From Tectiglobus sp963922535 (GTDB taxonomy: Bacteria > Pseudomonadota > Alphaproteobacteria > Rhizobiales > Hyphomicrobiaceae): a DNA stretch of 39,680 nt. Shown piece after piece: positions 1 through 5,740 of this stretch (position 1 is its first letter; the number at the start of each line of letters is the position of its first letter). The stretch lies in NCBI GenBank assembly GCA_963922535.1, contig CAWUIN010000011.1:1-39680 (forward strand). Direction: 5' to 3'. The position numbers and the translations under genes are program-made. A model generated the notes under the pieces. It ran no database searches, had not been told where the DNA came from, and worked only from the letters and a program-made list of their open reading frames with translations.

Positions 1-11
1 AAATATTCCAG

Positions 12-167
12 CTAGCCGCAATAGCACAATTGGTAGTGCACCTGATTTGTAATCACTGCGGTTATTAATAGTTTCAATGCTCTAGCTGTTTCCTGAGTGA
101 TCCATGTTGTTTCTTTAGCCCCTTCCTGTTCATCTTTTTCCCTTAGCCGTGGTTCAATGTGAACCAC
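12..167 (-). CDS. Small ORF ending inside the attachment core
   Basis: GTG at 167 begins one base after the stop of the 111-aa gene and reads 51 codons to TAG at 12-14. The last 17 or so residues are encoded antisense to the tRNA-like core. If the right-end flank is substituted for the host flank, the stop becomes TAA at the same place, so the ORF would be intact in both the integrated and the circular form. The product is charged at its N-terminus with a helical middle (ITQETARALKLLITAVI). No family recognised. The start codon and reality of the gene are uncertain; there is only a weak GAGG in front of the GTG. Confidence 0.35.
   Translation of the reverse strand: MVHIEPRLREKDEQEGAKETTWITQETARALKLLITAVITNQVHYQLCYCG
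13..67 (+). repeat. attL: Attachment core, left copy (attL or attP), with 5' half of tRNA-Thr(UGU)
   Basis: A 55-base sequence identical to 39626-39680. Bases 15-55 fold as the 5' part of a tRNA: acceptor strand GCCGCAA, T8-A9, D stem GCAC/GTGC around AATTGGTA, then CCTGA and the loop TTTGTAA with anticodon UGU at 48-50. After TCA (53-55) the anticodon stem fails (C-C and C-T), so true tRNA homology probably ends near 55 and the remaining bases are phage arm. Bases 1-12 differ from the sequence before the right copy and are probably host DNA. The integrase gene lies just inside, as expected for a tyrosine-integrase prophage. Confidence 0.8.
149..167. promoter_or_regulatory. Dyad GTGGTTCA-N3-TGAACCAC inside the left end
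   Basis: A perfect inverted repeat with 8-base arms and a 3-base centre, located 82 bases inside the left att core and directly after the stop codon of the 111-aa gene. A closely matching dyad (7-base arms, same centre spacing, shared trailing ACC) sits at 39565-39581 just inside the right end. A T-run does not follow on either strand, so an intrinsic terminator is unlikely. An integrase arm site, Xis site or operator is possible; this is inference. Confidence 0.45.
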
Positions 168-168
168 C

Positions 169-504
169 TCATGGTTGCCACTTAATTTCGAATTCTTGCA
201 TCTTTCCTACGGTGTCAAATCCCCACCATGTGAAACCGTTCACTGTCGCACCGCCTCGCTGCCATGCTCCTGGCTGACCTGATGGCCACCAAGCTGGCTT
301 ACCCCATCTTTCATGGCACCACTTGATCATTTCTAAGTATCTCATGTCAGGGATTGATCCTTCATGGACATCCAACATCCAGGGTGTCAGGTCCCAGACT
401 TGATGCATTAGCTTACTGACGTCTTCTCCTTTTGCCTTATAATATTCCATAGTATTTTCATACAAATGGCTTCCCATTATCAGGTCCATCTCAAATTCTG
501 TCAT
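169..504 (-). CDS. Hypothetical protein, Trp-rich, 111 aa
   Basis: Follows the integrase stop by seven bases, so it is probably the next gene of the same transcript. The protein is rich in tryptophan (residue stretches ending PAWWPSG and FTWWGFD) and in acidic residues in its first half. It has no signal peptide or membrane segment. I do not recognise the family. Genes in this position, between int and att, are often dispensable accessory genes of temperate phages. Confidence 0.6.
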   Translation of the reverse strand: MTEFEMDLIMGSHLYENTMEYYKAKGEDVSKLMHQVWDLTPWMLDVHEGSIPDMRYLEMIKWCHERWGKPAWWPSGQPGAWQRGGATVNGFTWWGFDTVGKMQEFEIKWQP

Positions 505-511
505 GCCGCAT

Positions 512-1549
512 TCACCTTTCTGTTAACCTCAGTGCTTGACTGGCCTGTGCCATGAACCCGGCTGTCAAATGCAAGTAATGCTTGCGTACCGTTGCAACGT
601 CATCTCCCATGTAGAGAGCGATCTGTTCCAAAGGCACACCAGACATCGCCATATGAGACGCTGCCGAGTGGCGTATTGCGTACTGAGACATTTCCGGAAA
701 GCCTGCCCGCTTGGCTGCTCTCTTTACGCCATTGCGTATCGAACTAACCGGCCTTCCATTGTGCTCAATAATAAAATCTGTGCGTGCGAGCGGCTTCATT
801 TCTTTGAGCGCTGACATGAGATCTTCGTTGATCGGCAGCACCGCCTTGCGCTTGTTTGAAACCATTTCGCCTGGTTTCGCCAGATGCAGCACACGCAAAC
901 CGAAGTCTACTTGCGACCAATGTAGCGACAATATATGTGACGGCCTGGCTGCTGTCGTCCAAGCCAGGATGAGGTATAGCTTGACGTGGGCAGAACCAGA
1001 ACACTTGACAATCTTAATAAAATCTTCACGGGATACGCATATGTCACGATATGCATTTGATGTCGGGACATAAACTGACGGAGCAGTTTCCAGACCTTCG
1101 TATCTATCATCTTTCGCGCACATGTTGAGAGCGGCACGCAAATGTGCTAACTCAAGACGTATTGTGTTTGTTGATACGCCATCTTCCTGGCGCATCTCTT
1201 CGTATTCAATGCAAAGGCTTCGCGTTATGTCCTCCGCATGGAGATGGCCCATGTGTGATCGTATGTGGCGATCACACCTGCCGTCTGTGTCATGCCGCCA
1301 GGGCTTGCGCTTGCCAGCCTCTGCCAGCTTCTCACGTTGGCTTTTGTAGTAATCTAGGATTGTAGTGATTGCGGTCGCATTATTATAAATAATGCGATTG
1401 TTCATGCGCTTTATTTCTGCGTCAGCTTCCTGCTCAGTCGTGCCTTGTGCAAATGAGAAACGTTGTCTTGCATCACCTCTGCCACGGACGGCGCACGGGC
1501 GGCCTCTGTATGTACCCCTTCTCCATAGAGCTGCTTGTTCACGTAACAC
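512..1549 (-). CDS. int: Tyrosine recombinase, phage integrase
   Basis: 345 aa, the usual length of a phage tyrosine integrase; catalyses recombination between attP and the host tRNA target. The N-terminal arm-binding region (LWRRGTYRGRPC then FSFAQGTTEQEAD) resembles the arm domain of alphaproteobacterial integrases, the SAM-like core-binding domain spans about 55-150, and the catalytic domain about 165-335. Visible catalytic residues are Arg202 (TTAARPSHILSL), Lys233 or Lys235, Arg293 and His294 (YAIRHS), and nucleophile Tyr325 (VRKHYLHL). The box II His is Tyr290 and the usual LGH is MGD, variations seen in some of these enzymes. The start lies inside the excisionase-like gene in another frame; the N-terminal domain match supports this long start. 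Confidence 0.93.
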   Translation of the reverse strand: MLREQAALWRRGTYRGRPCAVRGRGDARQRFSFAQGTTEQEADAEIKRMNNRIIYNNATAITTILDYYKSQREKLAEAGKRKPWRHDTDGRCDRHIRSHMGHLHAEDITRSLCIEYEEMRQEDGVSTNTIRLELAHLRAALNMCAKDDRYEGLETAPSVYVPTSNAYRDICVSREDFIKIVKCSGSAHVKLYLILAWTTAARPSHILSLHWSQVDFGLRVLHLAKPGEMVSNKRKAVLPINEDLMSALKEMKPLARTDFIIEHNGRPVSSIRNGVKRAAKRAGFPEMSQYAIRHSAASHMAMSGVPLEQIALYMGDDVATVRKHYLHLTAGFMAQASQALRLTER

Positions 1550-1695
1550 AACAAATCTTCCTTCGTCACAACTTTTCTGCCACCCAGGCTGCGTTCAGGC
1601 AGATCCCCTCTCTTAATAAGTTCGTAGACGTATTTACGTCCACGCTTAAGACGCTCTGCAACTTCAGTAACGGTGTACACTTCAGGAATTTCCAT
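1411..1695 (-). CDS. xis: Excisionase-like helix-turn-helix protein
   Basis: 94 aa. Residues 7-55 (VYTVTEVAERLKRGRKYVYE through GGRKVVTKEDLLCYV) match the MerR-like winged HTH of the excisionase DNA-binding family (helix_turn_helix_17). Such proteins direct integrase towards excision. It lies immediately upstream of int on the same strand and overlaps it by 139 bases in a different frame, so the C-terminal 45 residues share DNA with the arm domain of integrase. Product identity as Xis is inferred from domain and position; a transcriptional regulator of int is the alternative. Confidence 0.75.
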   Translation of the reverse strand: MEIPEVYTVTEVAERLKRGRKYVYELIKRGDLPERSLGGRKVVTKEDLLCYVNKQLYGEGVHTEAARAPSVAEVMQDNVSHLHKARLSRKLTQK

Positions 1696-1698
1696 TGC

Positions 1699-2061
1699 CT
1701 ATCTCCACACTACATCTCCATTAAACTTCCGCCAGCCGCGAAATCCCTGACGCTTCCCCCGCCCGGATTTTGGCACGACATGTTTCGTGCAAATGCGCCG
1801 GGATTTCGCGGCAATGCCGTGGTCCTGCCTGTCTTTACCAGGCTTACACCACGAACATGTTATGTCCAAATTTGACCAGTCGTTGGTGCCTCCGTTTTCG
1901 AGGGCAACAACGTGCTCAACGATCCAATCGTCTGATCCGTCAACTTTCCTTGTGCACCGATGGCACTTGCCGTCACGCTCCATAAACAGCTTGGCGCGCT
2001 TTTTGGGCGATAAGCTTTTGCGTGGTTCGTGGTGCCAGGGCGTTTGCAACTCATTAGTCAT
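1699..2061 (-). CDS. HNH endonuclease family protein
   Basis: 120 aa from the ATG at 2061, which overlaps the stop of the upstream gene by eight bases; a longer in-frame start at 2100 is less likely. It carries a Cys-x2-Cys pair (CHRC), then the HNH segment VEHVVALENGGTNDWSNL with the metal-binding His, and a second pair CSWC. This is the McrA-like zinc-supported HNH fold. The C-terminus is very basic (HGIAAKSRRI, KSGRGKRQG), suiting DNA binding. HNH proteins in phage early operons can act in packaging, recombination or homing; this one is in the recombination operon rather than beside terminase, so its role is open. Confidence 0.8.
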   Translation of the reverse strand: MTNELQTPWHHEPRKSLSPKKRAKLFMERDGKCHRCTRKVDGSDDWIVEHVVALENGGTNDWSNLDITCSWCKPGKDRQDHGIAAKSRRICTKHVVPKSGRGKRQGFRGWRKFNGDVVWR

Positions 2062-2251
2062 TATTTTTTTGGCTATCGTGTATGGCCACAACGAGATCAA
2101 AAAAATTTTCTCTCACATCATTGCCTGTTAACTCTTTCCATACTTCAATCGCCTCGATCAGATCTTGATTTTTGGGAATGCCGAAGCTCCGACGCCCAGT
2201 CTCGACGAAGTACCAAGCCAGAAATTCATTTTCATTTTGTGAGAGTTTCAT
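2054..2251 (-). CDS. Hypothetical protein, 65 aa
   Basis: Start ATG at 2251 overlaps the stop of the pentapeptide gene (ATGA) and has the ribosome binding site AGAGGG eight bases upstream. An upstream in-frame start at 2317 has no comparable site. The product (MKLSQNENEFLAWYFVETGR..., ending HDSQKNND) is a small soluble helical protein with no recognised domain. It is translationally coupled on both sides, between the pentapeptide protein and the HNH protein. Confidence 0.65.
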   Translation of the reverse strand: MKLSQNENEFLAWYFVETGRRSFGIPKNQDLIEAIEVWKELTGNDVRENFFDLVVAIHDSQKNND

Positions 2252-2847
2252 GCTGCCCTCTTTGCCTCCATGTCCGCCAGTCGCTTCATGTCTGCAAGTG
2301 CTTCTTCGTTCTCGCAATAAAAATTCGGGACTTTTTCAAGCTCTGGATCGCTAGCTATGTAGATTAGAGCAGCCGCTACTGGTGTACCGTAAGCCCATTC
2401 TAATGTTCGGCCTGCATCTCCCGCCAGAGCCACAGCCCAACCAGCTCTGCAGTGAGTTGTTCCGCATAAACTATGCCACGATGACATGTCGAGAGCACCA
2501 TATCCGCTAGCTGCCTCGTGTATTTTTGCATGTATTTTTTCTATCACGAATGGCGCATCGCTCAGGTCCGCACCGCGCAGGTTCGCACCGCGCAGGTTCG
2601 CACCGCGCAGGTTCGCATCGCGCAGGTTCGCATCGCTCAGGTTCGCACCGCTCAGGTCCGCACCGCTCAGGTCCGCATTGATCAGGTTCGCACCGCTCAG
2701 GTCCGCACCGCTCAGGTCCGCATCGTTCGTGATTGCCCACCTTACAGCAAGGCCTAACTTTAATCCGATGGCTTCGTTTTTATTCGCGTCAATGTCAGCC
2801 GTGAATTGCACGGCTCCATTAAATCTATTTTTGACCTCAAAATTCAT
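2248..2847 (-). CDS. Pentapeptide-repeat protein with C-terminal phage domain
   Basis: 199 aa from the ATG at 2847, chosen because GGAGG and AGAGGG lie just upstream and the ATG overlaps the previous stop as ATGA. Residues 43-97 are eleven consecutive pentapeptides of the A(D/N)L(S/R)x type, which in known proteins form a right-handed quadrilateral beta-helix. Residues 100-199 form a separate domain with CGTTHCRAGWAVALAGDAG, a combination I recall from pentapeptide proteins of alphaproteobacterial phages. Eleven repeats give under three helical coils, much shorter than gyrase-protecting Qnr or MfpA proteins, so DNA mimicry is not implied. Function unknown. Confidence 0.8.
   Translation of the reverse strand: MNFEVKNRFNGAVQFTADIDANKNEAIGLKLGLAVRWAITNDADLSGADLSGANLINADLSGADLSGANLSDANLRDANLRGANLRGANLRGADLSDAPFVIEKIHAKIHEAASGYGALDMSSWHSLCGTTHCRAGWAVALAGDAGRTLEWAYGTPVAAALIYIASDPELEKVPNFYCENEEALADMKRLADMEAKRAA
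2558..2727 (-). repeat. 15-bp tandem repeats encoding the pentapeptides
   Basis: About eleven units of a 15-base repeat, with alternating versions ending CGCTCAGG(T)TC and CGCGCAGG(T)TC on the plus strand. It codes for the pentapeptide repeats and has near-identical adjacent units, indicating recent expansion by slippage or recombination. It has no spacers and is not a CRISPR array. Confidence 0.9.
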
Positions 2848-3314
2848 GCTGCCCTCTTTGCCTCCTCCAACAGTTTGTCCGTGCTCTCCACGCAAATCGT
2901 GGCGCATATGATATCGTCGATGCGGCCGAAGATCCGGCACGCCTCGAAGTGGTCCATTTCCTGCTTGGTCATGTAGGCGATGGACCGAGGCATGACGCCA
3001 ATGATCTTCTTGGCGTCCATGTCAACATTGGCAAATACGCGCTTGCCAAGTTTTTTCATCATCACCTTGAGAGTGATGGCAGCAGCTTCTATTGCCTCCG
3101 GATCGCCCTTCGAGAACTGAACCTCTGCTTGCTCTTTCCATCCAGCCATGATTAGCAGGTAGGCACGCAGGTGCTCGCTGTCCTCGGGCTGGAAACCGTG
3201 GTCATGCGGCCATTGATCGAAGGCGGCAGCAACAACAGCGAAGAACCGCCGGTGCTGAACTGATGAGCGCGGAGGCGCGTCGTTATCGCAGCCGCAGTGA
3301 GGACATGAGGTCAT
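2844..3314 (-). CDS. DUF1367-like phage protein with N-terminal zinc ribbon
   Basis: 156 aa. It begins with a Cys-rich motif CPHCGCD, then HRRFFAVVAAAFDQWP and EDSEHLRAYLLI. The second half contains PRSIAYMTKQEMDHFEACRI followed by a helical segment. The pairs HRRFFA...AFDxW and (P)xSIAxxxMxxxEFE-like are the pattern of the DUF1367 family found in recombination/replication regions of lambdoid phages. Function of that family is unknown; its position next to an ERF gene suggests a recombination accessory. Coupled by ATGA overlap to the genes on both sides. Assignment rests on remembered patterns only. Confidence 0.6.
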   Translation of the reverse strand: MTSCPHCGCDNDAPPRSSVQHRRFFAVVAAAFDQWPHDHGFQPEDSEHLRAYLLIMAGWKEQAEVQFSKGDPEAIEAAAITLKVMMKKLGKRVFANVDMDAKKIIGVMPRSIAYMTKQEMDHFEACRIFGRIDDIICATICVESTDKLLEEAKRAA

Positions 3315-3811
3315 TCGTCTTCAACCTCGACGTCAATAACCTTGATGCCAATATATTCGCCTTTCATAAATATAGATTTCATACCTTTAGTTGCCGCATC
3401 ATCTTCGTCATATGCATCTACAAAAACTGTTTCTATAGATTTTTGCTTTCCGGGCGGGTAGACTTCGCACATGACTTTGTAATATTTCTCATCGCCGCAT
3501 TGATTTGCTTTGCCACTAGCTTTCGCAATTGCGTCCTGAACCATACGCCATGCGTTACTCTCAATCTGTCCTGCATCGTTCTCAAGGTTCGCAAGAGCAG
3601 CATACATTTCTGGCGCAGCTGCGATAAGCCTAGCGTTACCTATGCTGCTGACAAATCCATCATTTACTACCCATGCCCCATCAGATGGAGATATTACGAT
3701 AAGCGGATCTCCAATCGACCAGTAGCACTGATTGTCGGGCGCTGGGTATTTTAATATCAATTCCCAAGGTCCAGGCGTGGAGCCTGGCGCTACGAAGCGT
3801 TCATTTCTCAT
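3311..3811 (-). CDS. Phage early protein with NARLIAAAPEM motif
   Basis: 166 aa. The segment GNARLIAAAPEMYAALANLE is the very common phage motif found in Ea22-like and related early proteins of unknown function, placed after a beta-rich N-terminal part (TPGPWELI, then YWSIGDPLIVISPSDGAWVVND) that is typical of this group. The C-terminal 55 residues (YYKVMCEVYPPGKQKSIETV onward) look like a separate small alpha/beta domain. Coupled to ERF upstream (TGA/ATG overlap at 3808-3811) and to the DUF1367-like gene downstream. Confidence 0.7.
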   Translation of the reverse strand: MRNERFVAPGSTPGPWELILKYPAPDNQCYWSIGDPLIVISPSDGAWVVNDGFVSSIGNARLIAAAPEMYAALANLENDAGQIESNAWRMVQDAIAKASGKANQCGDEKYYKVMCEVYPPGKQKSIETVFVDAYDEDDAATKGMKSIFMKGEYIGIKVIDVEVEDE

Positions 3812-4491
3812 GCTTCTTGAGCCTCCTTAACTAAACGATCCCTGAGAGACCTGAATGCAAACCGCAACATCTCTGCTTCGCCTTCGCTGAGACCATTGAT
3901 GCGCGATTTAATTTTCTGCTCTCCGGCCCACGCTACTAGATCTGTGGCGTGCTTTATCTTGGCCATTTCCTGCTTGAGTTTGGCCAGCTCCGGGCTTTCG
4001 TTGACATCTTCTGTGATCTGGCGCGGCATAGCTGCCTGGCCGTCGTCATCTTCATCGCCGTCAGCAATTCCAAGTGCAGCAAGGAAAGTATATCTTCGAC
4101 CGTACTTAAGAGCAGATCCAGCTGCTTGCGCATCTAACTTCTGCATAGGCACAGGAAGCTTGGCGCGCTTAGCTAAGCCCGTTTCAGCATGGGTGATATC
4201 TGTATAAACATCAATGTAAGCGCATCGCGTAGACGTCTCAGTAAAGGCTGAAAAGCAACAGCCTTGGCTGTACGAAAATCCGTGATTATTTAGGATAGGC
4301 TTGACGATTGTCACTATTTTCGGAAGGCTGGTAAATCTGCTTTTTAGATGAGGGTTTTTGGCATCTTTGCCGATAACCGCCGGCAAATCCTTCTGACATT
4401 CCAGAAATGCGTGCTCAAAAGCTATCAGATCCCAGGAGCTGTCACGCCCCTGGATGACCTCACCTGTCTGAGGATCGACAACATCCCTCAC
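3808..4491 (-). CDS. erf: ERF-family single-strand annealing protein
   Basis: 227 aa, normal for P22 Erf relatives. It promotes annealing of complementary single strands, used for genome circularisation and recombination. Family marks are the N-terminal FEHAFLECQKDLPAVIGKDA, then LPKIVTIVKPILNNHGFSYS and the diagnostic GSALKYGRRYTFLAALGIAD followed by DEDDDGQ (about 125-152). The C-terminal part is helical and variable, as in the family. Start is GTG, whose bases overlap the upstream stop as GTGA. It heads the recombination block of the left operon. Confidence 0.92.
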   Translation of the reverse strand: MRDVVDPQTGEVIQGRDSSWDLIAFEHAFLECQKDLPAVIGKDAKNPHLKSRFTSLPKIVTIVKPILNNHGFSYSQGCCFSAFTETSTRCAYIDVYTDITHAETGLAKRAKLPVPMQKLDAQAAGSALKYGRRYTFLAALGIADGDEDDDGQAAMPRQITEDVNESPELAKLKQEMAKIKHATDLVAWAGEQKIKSRINGLSEGEAEMLRFAFRSLRDRLVKEAQEA

Positions 4492-4760
4492 CGCGAAACC
4501 TCGCCCATCTCACTGAAGAAATTATCCAGCGCGGTTTCGAGATCGACGAAGGCGCAATAAAGCTCATCTGCTGCATGAGCACGACCATCGGTGTGATTTT
4601 GCTTGAGGCGTGCGGCTTTGATAAGATTTTGGCCAGCACGGACCATGTGACCCTGGTCTTCTTTGTAAAAACACACGTCCTCTTTTGGAGGCGTGTCATC
4701 AGCCGCGCACATCCGCGCATGCTGGCAGCGATCAATTGTTAATGAGTTTGGATTTTGCAC
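4488..4760 (-). CDS. First gene of the left operon, hypothetical 90 aa
   Basis: GTG start at 4760, preceded by a strong GGGAGG site with good spacing. The N-terminal half has three cysteines (CQHARMCAADD and DVCFYKED) and the C-terminal half is helical (ADELYCAFVDLETALDNFFS). No recognised family. It is directly downstream of the leader hairpin at 4775-4833 and would be the first protein made from the left promoter; its stop overlaps the ERF start. Confidence 0.65.
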   Translation of the reverse strand: MQNPNSLTIDRCQHARMCAADDTPPKEDVCFYKEDQGHMVRAGQNLIKAARLKQNHTDGRAHAADELYCAFVDLETALDNFFSEMGEVSR

Positions 4761-4774
4761 TTCCGCCTCCCTTG

Positions 4775-4833
4775 GACGCCGGGGCGGTTGTGGTTATTAT
4801 GGTGGGGATGATGTAAGCGTTTGCCCCGGCGTC
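4775..4833 (-). promoter_or_regulatory. Leader hairpin before the left operon
   Basis: GACGCCGGGGC (4775-4785) and its exact complement GCCCCGGCGTC (4823-4833) form an 11-bp GC-rich stem around a 37-base loop. In the minus-strand transcript the stem ends a few bases before the GGGAGG ribosome binding site of the first gene, and a flanking CCT/AGG could extend pairing into the start of that site. There is no U-run after it, so it is not a standard terminator. Possible roles are translational control, RNA stabilisation or a protein site such as an antitermination (nut-like) element; these are inference. Confidence 0.6.
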
Positions 4834-4840
4834 TAGGCTT

Positions 4841-4894
4841 AACTTAGTTCAAAAAAAATTAACTTGCAATAGTTTTCTGTTCAAAAAAAATTAA
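4841..4894 (-). promoter_or_regulatory. Left early promoter region with two GTTCAA-type operators
   Basis: Two exact 16-base direct repeats (GTTCAAAAAAAATTAA) at 4847-4862 and 4879-4894 are 32 bases apart, about three helical turns. On the minus strand the sequence offers TTGAAC (4879-4884), 17 bases, TAATTT; and TTGCAA (4864-4869), 17 bases, TAAGTT. Both point to the leader and GTG gene. GTTCAA also recurs in the divergent promoter region at 5340 and 5360, so these are probably repressor or Cro operators. The exact promoter is not decided by the sequence alone. Confidence 0.5.
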
Positions 4895-4910
4895 TTTTAT
4901 CCGCAGAATT

Positions 4911-5276
4911 TTATTCTGCACGCTCTTGATGCAACTTGTATAGCAGGTCAGCCAGGCTGTGACGCAGATTGCTGCTGTCTCCAATCAGTATCCAGTTCGG
5001 ATCTACGTCTAATTTTTCACACGCCGTGTATATTGTTGGTATGCTTGGGAACTGGTTAGCCGACAGTATGCTGCTGTAACTATTTTTTGACACACCTATC
5101 AGAGCCGCGAAATCCTGCTTGTTTAAGCCTTTAGAGCGCCTTGTTAGCTCAAGCCTATACGCGACAGCTTTCTTATTTCTGCCATCGTAAAGCTCATCTT
5201 TCGTTGCATTTACATTTTCCCGCACGTATAAAATTCCGTTCATGGTTAAAATATGTCTACTTCTGCACTTATCCAT
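4911..5276 (-). CDS. XRE-family repressor (CI-like, no peptidase domain)
   Basis: 121 aa. The HTH domain covers about residues 38-95: AYRLELTRRSKGLNKQDFAA, LIGVSKNSYSSIL, then FPSIPTIYTACEKLDVDPNW and ILIGD, a typical lambda-repressor-like fold. The C-terminal tail is only about 20 residues, so there is no LexA/CI self-cleavage domain and induction would need another trigger, such as the antirepressor at 32368-33171. Lies divergent from the Cro-like gene with GTTCAA repeats on both sides. The start could also be ATG 5243; neither has a clear ribosome binding site, and 5276 sits inside a CATACGTATG palindrome, so leaderless translation is possible. Confidence 0.8.
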   Translation of the reverse strand: MDKCRSRHILTMNGILYVRENVNATKDELYDGRNKKAVAYRLELTRRSKGLNKQDFAALIGVSKNSYSSILSANQFPSIPTIYTACEKLDVDPNWILIGDSSNLRHSLADLLYKLHQERAE

Positions 5277-5371
5277 ACGTATGCATGATCTTCTTATTTC
5301 GCGGGAGGTACAATAATTTGTTTAAATACATCTTGCAAAGTTCAAAAATTTTTAATAAAGTTCAAGGCATG
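5277..5371. promoter_or_regulatory. Divergent repressor/Cro control region
   Basis: The region contains a perfect CATACGTATG palindrome at 5274-5283, and CTTGCAA followed by GTTCAA at 5332-5345 with a second GTTCAA at 5360-5365. CTTGCAA plus GTTCAA also occur together in the left promoter (4863-4884), which suggests that one regulator binds both. A confident -10/-35 pair cannot be picked because the region is AT-rich. Confidence 0.5.
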
Positions 5372-5641
5372 ATGGCAGGAAATAAATCTAGGGCAACGCT
5401 GACAACGGTTGCAGAAGTGATTGACGCTCTTGGGAAGCGATCCGAAGCGGCGCGTTTCTTCTGCGTGACCGAAGCTCAGGTGTGCAATATGCTGAAGGCT
5501 GAGAAGGTTTCGGGGGGGCATCAACTACCTTTACTGATATATCTACATCATAAGGGGTACGATGTAGACATCGAAAAGGTATTTGGCGTTGAAGTCAATT
5601 CCATACTTGATCGCATACAAGGCGATCAGGTGTCAAGGTAA
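5372..5641 (+). CDS. Cro-like HTH regulator
   Basis: 89 aa from ATG 5372, which has AAGG five bases upstream; ATG 5369 is the immediate alternative. The segment TVAEVIDALGKRSEAARFFC, VTEAQVCNMLKAEKVSGGHQ and LPLLIYLHHKGYDVDIEKVFG is a compact HTH of the type found in Cro/YdaS-like and carph-isopro proteins. First gene of the rightward transcript and divergent from the repressor, the classic place for a Cro function that favours the lytic state. The role is inferred from domain and position. Confidence 0.75.
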   Translation: MAGNKSRATLTTVAEVIDALGKRSEAARFFCVTEAQVCNMLKAEKVSGGHQLPLLIYLHHKGYDVDIEKVFGVEVNSILDRIQGDQVSR

Positions 5642-5740
5642 CATTCCACCTCAATAGATTAATTCTCTGCGTCAATAACTTAACATGGTTAACGAGGGTT
5701 TTCCATGAACGATAACTCACGTCATTTAAGGAGTTTCACG

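Noticed and set aside
1699..2061. Group I intron or homing endonuclease
   Set aside because: The HNH gene is in a normal operon with overlapping starts and stops; no split gene or intron core is visible around it.
2558..2727. Short regular repeats that could suggest a CRISPR array
   Set aside because: Units are 15 bases with no unique spacers and code exactly for pentapeptide repeats.
2507..2757. Cys/Arg-rich and Val/Arg-rich repeat ORFs overlapping the pentapeptide gene on both strands
   Set aside because: They are other-frame readings of the 15-base tandem repeat; composition is an artefact of the repeat and neither has a proper start context.
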